This document shows positions 52,231 to 60,809 of a DNA stretch of 64,000 bases, piece after piece. The number at the start of each line of letters is the position of its first letter. The first letter of the stretch is position 1. This stretch comes from Holtiella sp036655075 (GTDB lineage Bacteria; Bacillota; Clostridia; Lachnospirales; Cellulosilyticaceae), in contig NZ_JAVVQU010000009.1 in NCBI RefSeq assembly GCF_036655075.1, forward strand, positions 3,202 to 67,201, read 5' to 3'. The position numbers and the translations under genes were made by a program. The notes under the pieces are model-generated. The model worked only from the letters and a program-made list of their open reading frames with translations. It made no database searches and was not told the DNA's origin.

Positions 52231-53130
52231 ATGATACAACTAGCAGGTATGACAACGGAAACACGCAATCTTAAGACACTAGAATTAGATGCGATGTCAA
52301 CACGAGAAATTTTAGAGGTAATGAACGAAGAAGATGCAGCTGTACCTGTGGCTATAGCCCAGGAATTAGAGCACATTGAAAAGGCTGTAGCGCTTATTTC
52401 CAATTCGTTAGAAAGTGGTGGAAGGCTCATCTATGTAGGGGCAGGAACAAGTGGGCGTATTGGTCTATTAGATGCAGTAGAATGCCCACCTACTTTTGGG
52501 ACTCATCCAGATCAAGTAGTTGGTTTGATAGCTGGAGGACATCAAGCTTTTATAAAAGCAGTGGAAGGTGCTGAAGATAGTAGGACGTTAGGAATTGCAG
52601 ACTTACAAGCCATTCACTTAAGTACAAATGACACTGTTGTAGGGATTGCGGCAAGTGGGCGCACACCGTATGTCATAGGTGCACTTGAATATGCCAATGA
52701 AGTAGGGGCTCATACGGTAGCTATAGCCTGTAATAAAGGGTCAGCAGTAGGAAAAGTAGCACAAGTAGCTATAGAAGTAGTGCCAGGTCCAGAGGTTTTG
52801 ACAGGTTCTACAAGACTCAAATCAGGAACAGCACAAAAGTTAGTAGCGAATATGCTCTCAACAGTATCTATGGTGCGAATTGGTAAGGTGTACAAAAATC
52901 TAATGGTGGATGTACAACAGACCAATGAGAAACTACGTGTACGTGCAGAAAATATAGTGACGGAAGCAACATCTTGTGAGAGGGAAGCGGCAAGAGTGTA
53001 TTTAGAGGCAGCAGGAGGAAGTGTAAAGCTTGCAATTACAATGATTCTATTAAATTGTGATAAGGAGCAGGCCACTAAGCAGTTAGAACAGGCTAAAGGA
53101 CACATTAGAGAGGCTATAAAACATTCATAA
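52231..53130 (+). CDS. murQ: N-acetylmuramic acid 6-phosphate etherase
   Basis: 299 residues. It cleaves the lactyl ether of MurNAc-6-phosphate to GlcNAc-6-phosphate and D-lactate. The SIS fold is seen with LIYVGAGTSGRIGLLDAVEC, where the Glu and neighbouring residues form the active site, followed by CPPTFG, VVGIAASGRTPYVIGAL and SGTAQKLVANMLSTVSMVR. The C-terminal helical domain (residues 245-299) is complete. GTGAGG lies 9 nt before ATG 52231. It sits between the serine hydrolase and murP, linking import with amino sugar catabolism. Confidence 0.96.
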   Translation: MIQLAGMTTETRNLKTLELDAMSTREILEVMNEEDAAVPVAIAQELEHIEKAVALISNSLESGGRLIYVGAGTSGRIGLLDAVECPPTFGTHPDQVVGLIAGGHQAFIKAVEGAEDSRTLGIADLQAIHLSTNDTVVGIAASGRTPYVIGALEYANEVGAHTVAIACNKGSAVGKVAQVAIEVVPGPEVLTGSTRLKSGTAQKLVANMLSTVSMVRIGKVYKNLMVDVQQTNEKLRVRAENIVTEATSCEREAARVYLEAAGGSVKLAITMILLNCDKEQATKQLEQAKGHIREAIKHS

Positions 53131-53192
53131 AATCAATACTTGTACGTAAGTATGTAAAGAGGGAAGTCTATTTAATTTGAGGAGAGTGGATT

Positions 53193-54614
53193 ATGACGAA
53201 CAATGAATTAGTAGCACAAATAGTTGAGAAACTAGGGGGAGTCACTAATATTGTAACAGAAGCGAACTGCATGACTAGACTACGTATTGATGTGAAAAGT
53301 ATGAAACAAGTAGATGTAGAAGCTATCAAAAGGATTCAAGGTGTTTTAGGTGTTGTAACAGAAGGGCAAAACCTTCAAATCATAGTAGGACCAGGAAAAG
53401 CAAAAAAGTGTGAAGAAATTTTGCGTGTAGAGTTTATGGGAGGCAAAGCACCACAAATAGGTGACTGGGAAGCCAATAAACAGGCTATGAAAGGTAAGCA
53501 ACAAGGGAATAAATTAAAGAGTGCCCTAAAGACAATTGGTGAGATCTTTATCCCACTGATTCCAGCAGTTATTGCTGCAGGTATTTTTAACGGATTTTCA
53601 GGACTTATTACAAATTTACAAAGTGGGGGTACGCTCCCTGTTAATCAAGTATGGGATACCTTAAGGTTATTCTTATCTTTAATGGGAGGCGGATTCCTCG
53701 GTTATTTCGCAATCTTTACGGGTATTAATGCTGCCCAGAAGTTTGGTGCAACACCTGCTCTTGGAGGTATGATTGGTGCCATGTCCATTATGCCAGCAGT
53801 AGATGAAATTTCTAAAATACTGGGCCTATTTAACGAGGACTCACCACTTAATTCAATTTTGAGAAATGGTAAGGGTGGCGTTATTGGTGTTATTCTAGGT
53901 GTATATATTTTAGCCAAAATTGAAAAAGCTGTACGTAAAAAAGTACCAGATGTACTAGACCTTATTTTAACGCCAATCATTACATTAATCATAACAACAC
54001 TTGTTTTCTTATTTATTATTATGCCAGTATCAGGCATTGCATCAGATTGGCTCATTGCAGGACTTAATGTATTAATTAACTCAACGAACCCTATTATTAG
54101 TTTGATTTCAGGATATGTATTAGCAGCATTATTCTTACCAATGGTACTTTTAGGGCTTCATCATGGATTGATCCCTATTTATGCGATTCAGTTAGAAGCA
54201 CTTGGTGGAGTAACTTTATTCCCTGTTCTAGCTATGGCAGGTGCAGGTCAAGTAGGTGCAGCAATTGCTATTTACTTAAAAGCTAAAAAAGTTAATAATG
54301 AAAGAATTAAACAAGTTATTGCTGGTGCACTTCCAGCTGGAATATTAGGTATTGGTGAACCGCTTATCTATGGTGTAACCCTTCCAATGGGTAAACCTTT
54401 TATTACAGCAGGTCTGGGGGCAGGATTTGGTGGTGCCTATGTTATGCTAACAAAAGTAATGGCTACAGCTTGGGGACCATCAGGCATTGTAGCGATTCCA
54501 CTTATGCAACCAGCATCTATGCTTAACTTCTTTATAGGTATCCTTATTTCCTATGTGGGTGGATTTATTATTACTCAGCTCTTTATTAAAGAACAAGACG
54601 TTAGAAATGTATAA
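53193..54614 (+). CDS. murP: PTS EIIBC component for MurNAc (MurP-like)
   Basis: 473 residues. An N-terminal EIIB domain (about 1-85) carries the phosphorylated Cys 26 in EANCMTRLRI; a linker leads to an EIIC domain from about residue 105 with ten or so membrane helices and the sugar-binding motif GIGEPLIYGVTLPMG. No EIIA domain is present, so it must borrow the phosphate from a separate EIIA protein, as known for MurP. It should import MurNAc or MurNAc-GlcNAc as the 6-phosphate. GAGGAGAG precedes ATG 53193. Glucose/sucrose family EIIBC proteins look alike; the neighbours decide the call. Confidence 0.9.
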   Translation: MTNNELVAQIVEKLGGVTNIVTEANCMTRLRIDVKSMKQVDVEAIKRIQGVLGVVTEGQNLQIIVGPGKAKKCEEILRVEFMGGKAPQIGDWEANKQAMKGKQQGNKLKSALKTIGEIFIPLIPAVIAAGIFNGFSGLITNLQSGGTLPVNQVWDTLRLFLSLMGGGFLGYFAIFTGINAAQKFGATPALGGMIGAMSIMPAVDEISKILGLFNEDSPLNSILRNGKGGVIGVILGVYILAKIEKAVRKKVPDVLDLILTPIITLIITTLVFLFIIMPVSGIASDWLIAGLNVLINSTNPIISLISGYVLAALFLPMVLLGLHHGLIPIYAIQLEALGGVTLFPVLAMAGAGQVGAAIAIYLKAKKVNNERIKQVIAGALPAGILGIGEPLIYGVTLPMGKPFITAGLGAGFGGAYVMLTKVMATAWGPSGIVAIPLMQPASMLNFFIGILISYVGGFIITQLFIKEQDVRNV

Positions 54615-54615
54615 C

Positions 54616-54647
54616 AAAGGGGACTGTAGATACAGTCCCTTTTTAGG
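54616..54647 (+). terminator. Terminator of the MurNAc operon
   Basis: AAAGGGGACTGTA pairs with TACAGTCCCTTTT with a GA turn and one wobble, then T-rich sequence. Confidence 0.88.
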
Positions 54648-54732
54648 GTATTACATATTGCTAGATTATGTAATACTCTATATGAACCTAAAATAAGTAT
54701 AAAAATAAATATAATAAATTATAAAATTTATT

Positions 54733-54761
54733 TTGACATTTTTTAAAAGTCAGCGTATACT
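54733..54761 (+). promoter_or_regulatory. Promoter of the T-box-trpXYZ unit
   Basis: Perfect TTGACA (54733-54738), a 17-bp spacer and TATACT (54756-54761), predicting a start near 54768. Confidence 0.85.
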
Positions 54762-54767
54762 ATTGTA

Positions 54768-55041
54768 TAAATAAGAATGAAACCTGTGATAAGGAGATAA
54801 AACCTTTAGCGCACTTACAGAGAGTTAGGGAGGCTGGGAACCTAGCAGAAAGCGGAACGGACAAATGGACCTTTGAGGGCGTAGTGAAAAGCGTAAGCTT
54901 AGTAGCATACGACGCTGTGACTAGCGTTACGAAGTCAAGAATGTGATGGCATTCTATTGAGCTGGGCTTATTTCGTGTAAGCCAAACAAGGTGGTACCGC
55001 AGATACAACATCTGTCCTTGCATAAGGATAGGTGTTTTTTT
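54768..55041 (+). promoter_or_regulatory. T-box riboswitch, probably tryptophan-specific
   Basis: Stem I features include AGAGAGTTAGGGAGGCTGGG and AACCTAGC. The likely specifier TGG is at 54866-54868, in AAATGGACCTTTGAG. The T-box core AAGGTGGTACCGC is at 54988-55000. The antiterminator strand AAGG can pair with CCTT at 55016-55019, competing with a terminator whose stem is 55009-55019 with 55024-55034, followed by a T-run. Uncharged tRNA-Trp would favour read-through into the transporter genes. The tRNA-end contact base is T (TGGT), which fits a G discriminator only by wobble; see findings. Confidence 0.88.
55007..55041 (+). terminator. T-box-controlled terminator
   Basis: An 11-bp stem with two G-T pairs, loop GCAT, and an eight-T run from 55035. 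Confidence 0.9.
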
Positions 55042-55307
55042 ATTTGCCCAAAAAAGGAGGCTGATTCGTATGTTGTGAACGTTAGATGAGAGTCACTGGG
55101 ATAAGGGCAGGGTGTTAACGCGTTAAAAAAGTAATGAAAATATAAACGCCCTCCCTCATTTCAACGTGACCGTAAAGTAGAAGATTAAGAAAATGCAATA
55201 ACATAGCAAATGTAGTATGCAAAATGTTAGGCATGTGAAGGTCAAAGTTTTCAAGTTAAGTTAAACAATAAAACACAACGTAAAGTTGAAATAGGGAGGA
55301 TTTAAAA
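55042..55307 (+). other. Long post-terminator leader before trpX
   Basis: No gene longer than a few codons is seen. A strong AAAGGAGG-like site at about 55051-55060 is followed by ATG TTG TGA (55069-55077), a start plus stop. A bulged hairpin GGG-C-AGGGTGTT with AACGCCCTCCC (55105-55116 with 55145-55155) lies downstream. The rest is plain. Confidence 0.5.
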
Positions 55308-56261
55308 ATGAAAAAATTATTTGGTTTAGTATTAGGTACAATGATGAGTTTAAGTGTATTCACAGGGTGTGGTACACAAGATGATCGGATTACAGTGGGG
55401 CTTGTACAATTAGTAGAACATACCAGCTTAGACATGATACGTGAAAGTCTTGTAGCTGAGTTAGAAGCAAGAGGGTATGACGACTCTAAAGTGAAGATAG
55501 ATTATCAAAATGCACAAGGTGACCAATCTAACTTAAATTCTATTTGTAAGAAGTTTGTAGGCGACCAAGTAGATACAATAGTAGCCATTGCAACCCCATC
55601 CGCTCAAGCAGCTGTAGCAGCTACAACGGATATTCCAATTATTTTCTCAGCTGTAACAGACCCTGTAGCAGCAAATTTAGTAAGCGACTTAAATAAGCCA
55701 AGTGGCAACATTACAGGAACTTCAGATGCTATACCTGTCGATCAAGTTTTTGAACTATGCAATGAACTTACACCAGAAGTTAAAAAAATTGGTTTTTTAT
55801 ATACAGCAAGTGAAGTCAACTCTCAATCTGTTATAGAACAAGCAAAGAAATTTGCACCTGAATATGGCTTTACATTTGAAGAGATGACGATTACAAATAC
55901 TTCAGAACTACAACAAGCAGCTTATAGCTTAGCTGGAAAGGTAGATGCTATTTACACACCGATTGATAATAATATTGCATCAGCTATGACACTCCTTTCA
56001 GAAGTAGGAAAAGAAAGTAAGATTCCAGTATATGTGGGCGCAGACTCTATGGTTATGGATGGAGCCTATGCAACAGTAGGAATCAACTATGAAGAACTAG
56101 GGAAGCAAACAGCAGATATGGTGATTCAAGTATTAGAAGGCACACCAATTAGTGAGATGCCAGTTGAAACACTAAACAACTTCGAAAAAGTTATTAATAA
56201 GACGACAGCCAATAAGATTGGTGCACCAGACCACGTTGAAGGCGCAATCATTGTAGAATAA
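55308..56261 (+). CDS. trpX: Tryptophan ABC importer, binding lipoprotein TrpX
   Basis: 317 residues. The signal peptide MKKLFGLVLGTMMSLSVF ends in a lipobox FTGC (Cys 21). The rest is the periplasmic-binding-fold of the ABC_sub_bind family (VGLVQLVEHTSLDMIRESL, PIIFSAVTDPVAANLV, VYVGADSMVMDGAYATVGI). In Firmicutes the TrpXYZ set under Trp T-box control is the predicted tryptophan importer. AGGGAGGA lies 8 nt before ATG 55308. It is 43 bp upstream of trpY. Specificity rests on the T-box and family, not on ligand residues. Confidence 0.88.
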   Translation: MKKLFGLVLGTMMSLSVFTGCGTQDDRITVGLVQLVEHTSLDMIRESLVAELEARGYDDSKVKIDYQNAQGDQSNLNSICKKFVGDQVDTIVAIATPSAQAAVAATTDIPIIFSAVTDPVAANLVSDLNKPSGNITGTSDAIPVDQVFELCNELTPEVKKIGFLYTASEVNSQSVIEQAKKFAPEYGFTFEEMTITNTSELQQAAYSLAGKVDAIYTPIDNNIASAMTLLSEVGKESKIPVYVGADSMVMDGAYATVGINYEELGKQTADMVIQVLEGTPISEMPVETLNNFEKVINKTTANKIGAPDHVEGAIIVE

Positions 56262-56303
56262 AGAAAATATAAGATAGATGAAACATCTAGAGAGGGGATT
56301 AAG

Positions 56304-57260
56304 ATGAGCCTATATACGCTTACATCATGTTTAGAACTAGGACTTTTGTATGGACTTTTAGCATTAGGAATTTATATTTCTTATCGTATATTAAATATTG
56401 CGGATTTGACAGTAGACGGTAGCTTTACATTAGGAGCCGCAGTGTCTGTAATGGGAGCGACTTTGGGGCATCCATACTTGGGTATTTTACTGGGGGTAGG
56501 AGCTGGTGCCTTAGCAGGTGTTGTAACGGCTTTATTACAAACAAAGTTACGTGTGCAACCTATTCTTGCAGGGATACTCACAATGACAGGGCTTTATACA
56601 ATCAATATAAGTGTCATGGGGGGAAAACCTAATTTAGCCCTTGCCAATGTAGAAACTTTATTTTCGCAGACCAACAGTATACTCGGAAAACAATGGAGAG
56701 GGACAGTGGTTGGACTTATTATTAGTGTTGTCATCATTGCAGGGATTGTTATGTTTCTCCATACTCAAGTAGGGCTTTCCATTCGCGCAACAGGTGATAA
56801 CGAGGAGATGGTGAGCGCGTCATCTATTAATGTAGACTTTACAAAAATACTAGGGCTTGCTATGGCCAATGGGTTAGTTGGATTATCAGGTGCATTGGTT
56901 GGTCAAAATCAAGGATTTGCCGACTCTAACATGGGTGTTGGAATGGTAGTAGCAGGGCTTGCCTCTTTGATTATTGGTGAGATTATATTTGGGACGTTGT
57001 TTGAGCTCATCTTTAAGAAACGTACTATTTTGATGCATGTGATTGCAGTACTACTAGGTTCTGTAGCATATCGTACAATTATCGCATTAGCGCTTGAACT
57101 GAACTTATCAGCTTCTAGTATGAAACTGATTTCAGCGATTATTATTACATTGGCTATATCCTATCCAGTGATTAAAGAGTCCATTACCTTTAATAGACGC
57201 AAGAGAATCCACCAAGCAAATAGAAAGGAGGAGAACCATGTTAACACTCAAACACATTAA
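56304..57260 (+). CDS. trpY: Tryptophan ABC importer, permease TrpY
   Basis: 318 residues with about eight to nine membrane helices, of the branched-chain-amino-acid-type permease group (LLYGLLALGIYISYRILNIA, ADLTVDGSFTLGAAVSVMGA). The helix GLVGLSGALVGQNQGFADSN with the following GVGMVVAGLASLIIGE is family-typical. The C-terminal tail is polar. AGAGGGG precedes ATG 56304 by 8 nt. It overlaps the ATPase gene by 23 bp, so the two are coupled. It forms the channel for the ligand delivered by TrpX. Confidence 0.88.
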   Translation: MSLYTLTSCLELGLLYGLLALGIYISYRILNIADLTVDGSFTLGAAVSVMGATLGHPYLGILLGVGAGALAGVVTALLQTKLRVQPILAGILTMTGLYTINISVMGGKPNLALANVETLFSQTNSILGKQWRGTVVGLIISVVIIAGIVMFLHTQVGLSIRATGDNEEMVSASSINVDFTKILGLAMANGLVGLSGALVGQNQGFADSNMGVGMVVAGLASLIIGEIIFGTLFELIFKKRTILMHVIAVLLGSVAYRTIIALALELNLSASSMKLISAIIITLAISYPVIKESITFNRRKRIHQANRKEENHVNTQTH

Positions 57261-58035
57261 TAAGACATTTCACCCAGGAACAGTTAATGAGCGCGTGGTG
57301 CTTAAGGCTATCGATCTGCATCTAGAAGCTGGGGACTTTGTTACAGTAATAGGCTCTAATGGGGCAGGGAAATCTACTTTATTTAATATGATATCTGGTA
57401 ACTTTTTAGCAGATAGTGGAAGTATTACCCTAGATGGCGTAGACCTAACCTTTATGAAAGAGTATAAAAGAGCAGCCTATATTGGAAGACTTTTTCAAGA
57501 TCCACTTAAAGGGACAGCGCCTACTATGACCATAGAAGAGAACTTAGCACTTGCTTATATGCGTACGGTAGGACGTAAGGCAGGATTTGGAATGAGCAAG
57601 AAAGACCGGGAATTCTTTAGAGAAAAATTAGTACAGTTAGACTTGGGACTTGAAGAGCGTATGAAGACTAAGATGGGTCTACTTTCAGGAGGCCAAAGGC
57701 AAGCTGTAACCTTGATGATGAGTACACTTGTTACACCTAAGCTACTTCTTTTAGATGAACATACAGCTGCCTTAGACCCTGCTACTGGGGATAAAGTATT
57801 GGCAATCACTAAGGAGATTGTGCAAAAAGATAGCATAACGACCATGATGATTACCCATAATATCCAATCAGCACTAGAGCTTGGAAATCGTACAATTATG
57901 ATGGACAATGGTCGCATTATCCTTGATATTAAAGGAAAAGAGCGAGAAGGTATGACTGTAGAGAAACTATTAGAATGCTTCAAGAAAGAAAGTCATAAGG
58001 CTCTTGATAATGATAGGATGTTACTGGCTAAGTAG
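57238..58035 (+). CDS. trpZ: Tryptophan ABC importer, ATPase TrpZ
   Basis: 265 residues. The ABC ATPase has Walker A GSNGAGKSTLFNMISGN, Q-loop IGRLFQDPLKGTAPTMT, signature LSGGQRQAVTLMMS, Walker B LLLLDEHTAALDP and the H-loop MITHNIQSALELG. The Walker B Glu-His change (DEH rather than DEP) is common in this subfamily. AAAGGAGGA lies 5-6 nt before ATG 57238. It overlaps trpY by 23 bp, and its stop overlaps by 8 bp the 3' end of the convergent histidine kinase gene, so no terminator separates the two. Confidence 0.9.
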   Translation: MLTLKHINKTFHPGTVNERVVLKAIDLHLEAGDFVTVIGSNGAGKSTLFNMISGNFLADSGSITLDGVDLTFMKEYKRAAYIGRLFQDPLKGTAPTMTIEENLALAYMRTVGRKAGFGMSKKDREFFREKLVQLDLGLEERMKTKMGLLSGGQRQAVTLMMSTLVTPKLLLLDEHTAALDPATGDKVLAITKEIVQKDSITTMMITHNIQSALELGNRTIMMDNGRIILDIKGKEREGMTVEKLLECFKKESHKALDNDRMLLAK

Positions 58036-59524
58036 AGGAGTCAGTATGAAAATCAGGTAAAAGTGTAAGAGTGAAGGTAGTTCCTTCATTCAACCCACTT
58101 TCCACATCTACATTAATCTTTAACAGTCGGAGTAAGTTTTTGGCAATGGCAAGGCCAAGCCCGCTACTTTTAGAAGTATCTCTTGCAGCATTCACCTTAT
58201 AGAATCTATCCCAAATAAAAGGAAGGGCATCTGAAGAAATACCAATGCCTGTATCAGAAATTTTTAGGATAACAGGACACGGTTTGTGAGTATCTGTAGA
58301 TGAAACTGGCTGAGTGAAAAGTGTAAGGTCTATGGAGCCCCCAGCGGGCGTATAGTTTAGGGCGTTACTGAGTAAGATGATAAGAATCTGACGTAAGCGC
58401 ATATAGTCTGTGTGCACAGGGAAGTCTAGAGGCTCAATAGAGTTGGTTAGGGTTAGGCCTTTAGCATGAGCTAATTGACGGATACTACGTAGGGCATCGC
58501 TTATAACTTCAGGAAGGTATAAGGGCTCAATGTAAAGTTTAATTTGGTCTTGTTGCAAACGTGATAAATCCAGTAAGTCTGTTACAAGATGCTCTAAAAT
58601 AAGTGTTTCATTTAAAATGTTTTGGTAGCTTTCGTGAGCATTAGTAGTAGCACCATCTAGGAGACTTTCAGCATTACCTTTAATCACAGTAAGCGGTGTG
58701 CGAAACTCATGAGAAACATTAGCAACAAAGTCTTGGCGCACTTGTTCTAGCTTTTCACTTTCTACTTTGGCAACTTCCAATTTGCTAGCTAAATCATTGA
58801 GTGCATTAGACAAATCACCTACTTCATCAGCTCTTTTAAGGTCGGAGTGCACACGGTAGTTCCCTCGAGTAAGTTCTAAGGCAGTACCTTGAATTTGACG
58901 AATAGAACTAGTAAAGCAAATGGCATAAATGCGGCAGATGACAAAGATTAATACGGCAGATATAAGTGCACCAACTACAAGGGAGCGGAAAGCCTTCAAA
59001 ATAGGACCATTTACAGCTTCAATAGGTGCATGAAGTAAGATAGCGCCTACCACTTGTCCAGCGCTTTGGATAGGAATACCAATAGAAAGGGTATCACCAG
59101 AGTAAAAGGCCTTATTCGCATAAGAGATAACCTCTTCACCTTGTAGCACTTGGTCAATGAAGTTTAAATCATAGCCTTTTAAGACACACTTTTCGTGTGA
59201 AGTATCCTGTGCCTTATTATGGCATGTAGATGAGGCTATTAGGTTTTCTTGATGAGAAATGAGAGGTGTAGCCCCTGTGCGCAAAATCCAGACTCTGGCA
59301 TTTAAAAGGTGGTCATAAATTTCAACTGTATTTTGAGTATAGCCTTGCTCGTATTGACCTTCTAACTCATAAGCATAGGAAAGTAGCGTCGTCACCTTGT
59401 CATCTCTATAAGATTTATAAAAGATACGAATAGCAAAAACTGCAGTAACAAGAGAAGATAAGATTGTTAAAAGGGTGATGCCTACAATAAGCTTAGAGGC
59501 TAATTTAGTTTGATATCGTTTCAA
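58028..59524 (-). CDS. Sensor histidine kinase (HAMP, CACHE/PAS-like sensor)
   Basis: 498 residues. Two membrane helices (about 10-33 and 183-204) flank an extracytoplasmic sensor (34-180) that ends in a PAS/CACHE-like fold (SIGIPIQSAGQVVGAILLHA) and contains Cys 101 and Cys 113. A HAMP segment (about 200-255) is followed by the dimerisation His 272 in VSHEFRTPLTVIKG and the ATPase domain with N-box LLSNALNYTPAGGS, DTGIGI and SSGLGLAIAKNLL. It phosphorylates the response regulator encoded 20 bp overlapping upstream. The signal is unknown. Confidence 0.93.
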   Translation of the reverse strand: MKRYQTKLASKLIVGITLLTILSSLVTAVFAIRIFYKSYRDDKVTTLLSYAYELEGQYEQGYTQNTVEIYDHLLNARVWILRTGATPLISHQENLIASSTCHNKAQDTSHEKCVLKGYDLNFIDQVLQGEEVISYANKAFYSGDTLSIGIPIQSAGQVVGAILLHAPIEAVNGPILKAFRSLVVGALISAVLIFVICRIYAICFTSSIRQIQGTALELTRGNYRVHSDLKRADEVGDLSNALNDLASKLEVAKVESEKLEQVRQDFVANVSHEFRTPLTVIKGNAESLLDGATTNAHESYQNILNETLILEHLVTDLLDLSRLQQDQIKLYIEPLYLPEVISDALRSIRQLAHAKGLTLTNSIEPLDFPVHTDYMRLRQILIILLSNALNYTPAGGSIDLTLFTQPVSSTDTHKPCPVILKISDTGIGISSDALPFIWDRFYKVNAARDTSKSSGLGLAIAKNLLRLLKINVDVESGLNEGTTFTLTLLPDFHTDSST

Positions 59525-60200
59525 GTGTATAACCTACTCCCCAAATGGTTTTAATATGCCAAGGACTATCTTCATCTAGATTAAGTTTATGTCGGAGGCG
59601 TTTCATATGGGTATCTACTGTACGCATATCTCCATAGTAATCATATCCCCATACTAAATCTAAAAGCTCATCTCTTGTAAAGACGCGGTTAGGATGAGAT
59701 GCAAGCACCCACAATAGGTCAATTTCTTTTTTTGTAAGGTTAAGTTGTGCTGTTCCAATTGTAACTTGATAAGTTTCTAGATTGAGTGACAAATTATGAA
59801 GCGTGAGATGTTGCTTGGTAGAAGGTTCTGATAAGGGGACAACACGTCTTAAGACGGCATGAATTCTTGCAATCACTTCTTTAGGACTAAAAGGCTTAAC
59901 GATATAGTCATCTGCCCCATAGTCAAGACCAAGAATTTTGTCACCTTCCTCACCTTTTGCAGTCAGCATAATAATGGGAATGCTAGAAGCTTGACGTATA
60001 GTCTGGAGTACGGCATAACCATCTTTTTTAGGCATCATAATGTCAAGCAGTATAAGTTGAATGGGAAAAGCATTAAATTTGCGTAAGGCTTCTTCACCAT
60101 CAGAAGCAATAATAGGGAAAAATCCATTTTGAAGTAAATAAGTTTCTAAAATAGATGTAATTTCTTTGTGGTCATCAGCGATGAGTATAAATTTATCCAT
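59505..60200 (-). CDS. Response regulator, OmpR/PhoB family
   Basis: 231 residues. The receiver domain has acidic pocket Asp 9/10, phosphorylation Asp 53 in LILLDIMMPKKDGYA, and Lys in IMLTAKGEEGD. The C-terminal winged-helix domain (from about 130) includes LTKKEIDLLWVLASHPNRVF, VWGYDYYGDMRTVDTHMKRL and IKTIWGVGYTLE. It overlaps its kinase gene by 20 bp. AAAGGAT precedes ATG at 60200. Direct repeats lie in the divergent spacer (60251-60283), a likely binding site for this regulator. Confidence 0.95.
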   Translation of the reverse strand: MDKFILIADDHKEITSILETYLLQNGFFPIIASDGEEALRKFNAFPIQLILLDIMMPKKDGYAVLQTIRQASSIPIIMLTAKGEEGDKILGLDYGADDYIVKPFSPKEVIARIHAVLRRVVPLSEPSTKQHLTLHNLSLNLETYQVTIGTAQLNLTKKEIDLLWVLASHPNRVFTRDELLDLVWGYDYYGDMRTVDTHMKRLRHKLNLDEDSPWHIKTIWGVGYTLETISN

Positions 60201-60250
60201 AAAAATCCTTTCTGAATACTAAATGTCTATAAAGGTAGTATAGGGGAAAG

Positions 60251-60283
60251 TTGTGACATACTTTTGTCAAATTTAGTGTCTAT
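60251..60283 (+). promoter_or_regulatory. Direct-repeat region between the regulator and Cys-rich peptide genes
   Basis: Three 11-bp units, TTGTGACATAC, TTTTGTCAAAT and TTAGTGTCTAT, follow each other in phase; the first two share TTNTGNCANAY. This is the layout of OmpR-type response-regulator sites. TGACA and TGTCA within it also form a palindrome. TATACT at 60281-60286 is a possible -10. Confidence 0.5.
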
Positions 60284-60327
60284 ACTTTATTTTATCAATG
60301 AATAGGTAAACAAGAAAGGATGAAAAA

Positions 60328-60615
60328 ATGAAAAAGACATTTTTATTAGGGATTGTAGTAGGTGCATTAGCACTCAATACTTTTGGATTATTTGCATCAG
60401 AAGGAGAAGCAACGATTCCTACGGATAATAATTTTTACAACAGATGTAGCATAGCATGTCCTAAAGAAGAACCTTGTATAGGTGATTGCTCTCAAGACGT
60501 AGAATGTGTAGAAAGTGGATGTAACCAAGGTGGTTGTGGGATAGAAGGTAACAATAATGACTGTAGACAAGGCAATAGACTTCAAAATGGACAAATGAGA
60601 AGACGTGGTTGTTAA
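60328..60615 (+). CDS. Secreted cysteine-rich small protein (nine Cys)
   Basis: 95 residues. A Sec signal peptide (residues 1-24, cut after LFA) is followed by a mature part of about 71 residues with nine Cys, partly as C-x3-C and C-x4-C groups (CSIACPKEEPCIGDC, CVESGCNQGGCG). It is also rich in Asn, Gln and Gly and ends in basic MRRRGC. It has no recognised family. AAGGAT lies 6 nt before ATG 60328. It is divergent from the two-component system, which might regulate it, and stands directly upstream of an ABC transporter. It could be a secreted metal-binding or disulfide-knotted peptide. Confidence 0.7.
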   Translation: MKKTFLLGIVVGALALNTFGLFASEGEATIPTDNNFYNRCSIACPKEEPCIGDCSQDVECVESGCNQGGCGIEGNNNDCRQGNRLQNGQMRRRGC

Positions 60616-60629
60616 AACGAATAAAGCAA

Positions 60630-60675
60630 AAAGAAGCTCATGGCACTCATCAAAGCCATGAGCTTCTTTTTATTT
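60630..60675 (+). terminator. Terminator after the Cys-rich gene
   Basis: AAAGAAGCTCATGGC/GCCATGAGCTTCTTT, a 15-bp perfect stem, followed by TT. Confidence 0.95.
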
Positions 60676-60713
60676 GTGAAACAGAATAAGTGTAGTAATT
60701 TTTCTGAAGAATG

Positions 60714-60742
60714 ATTACAATAATAAGATGGAAGCATATAAT
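60714..60742 (+). promoter_or_regulatory. Possible promoter of the MacB-like ABC unit
   Basis: ATTACA (60714-60719), a 17-bp spacer and a perfect TATAAT (60737-60742). Confidence 0.4.
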
Positions 60743-60809
60743 TTAAGACATTGTTGAATGAATAGTTGCAGTAATAAAGTGAATAAAAAGGACCTATGGG
60801 GGTGACAAG

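Noticed and set aside
54760..55023. 87-codon minus-strand frame over the T-box
   Set aside because: It lies entirely over a recognisable T-box leader; the structure explains the sequence.
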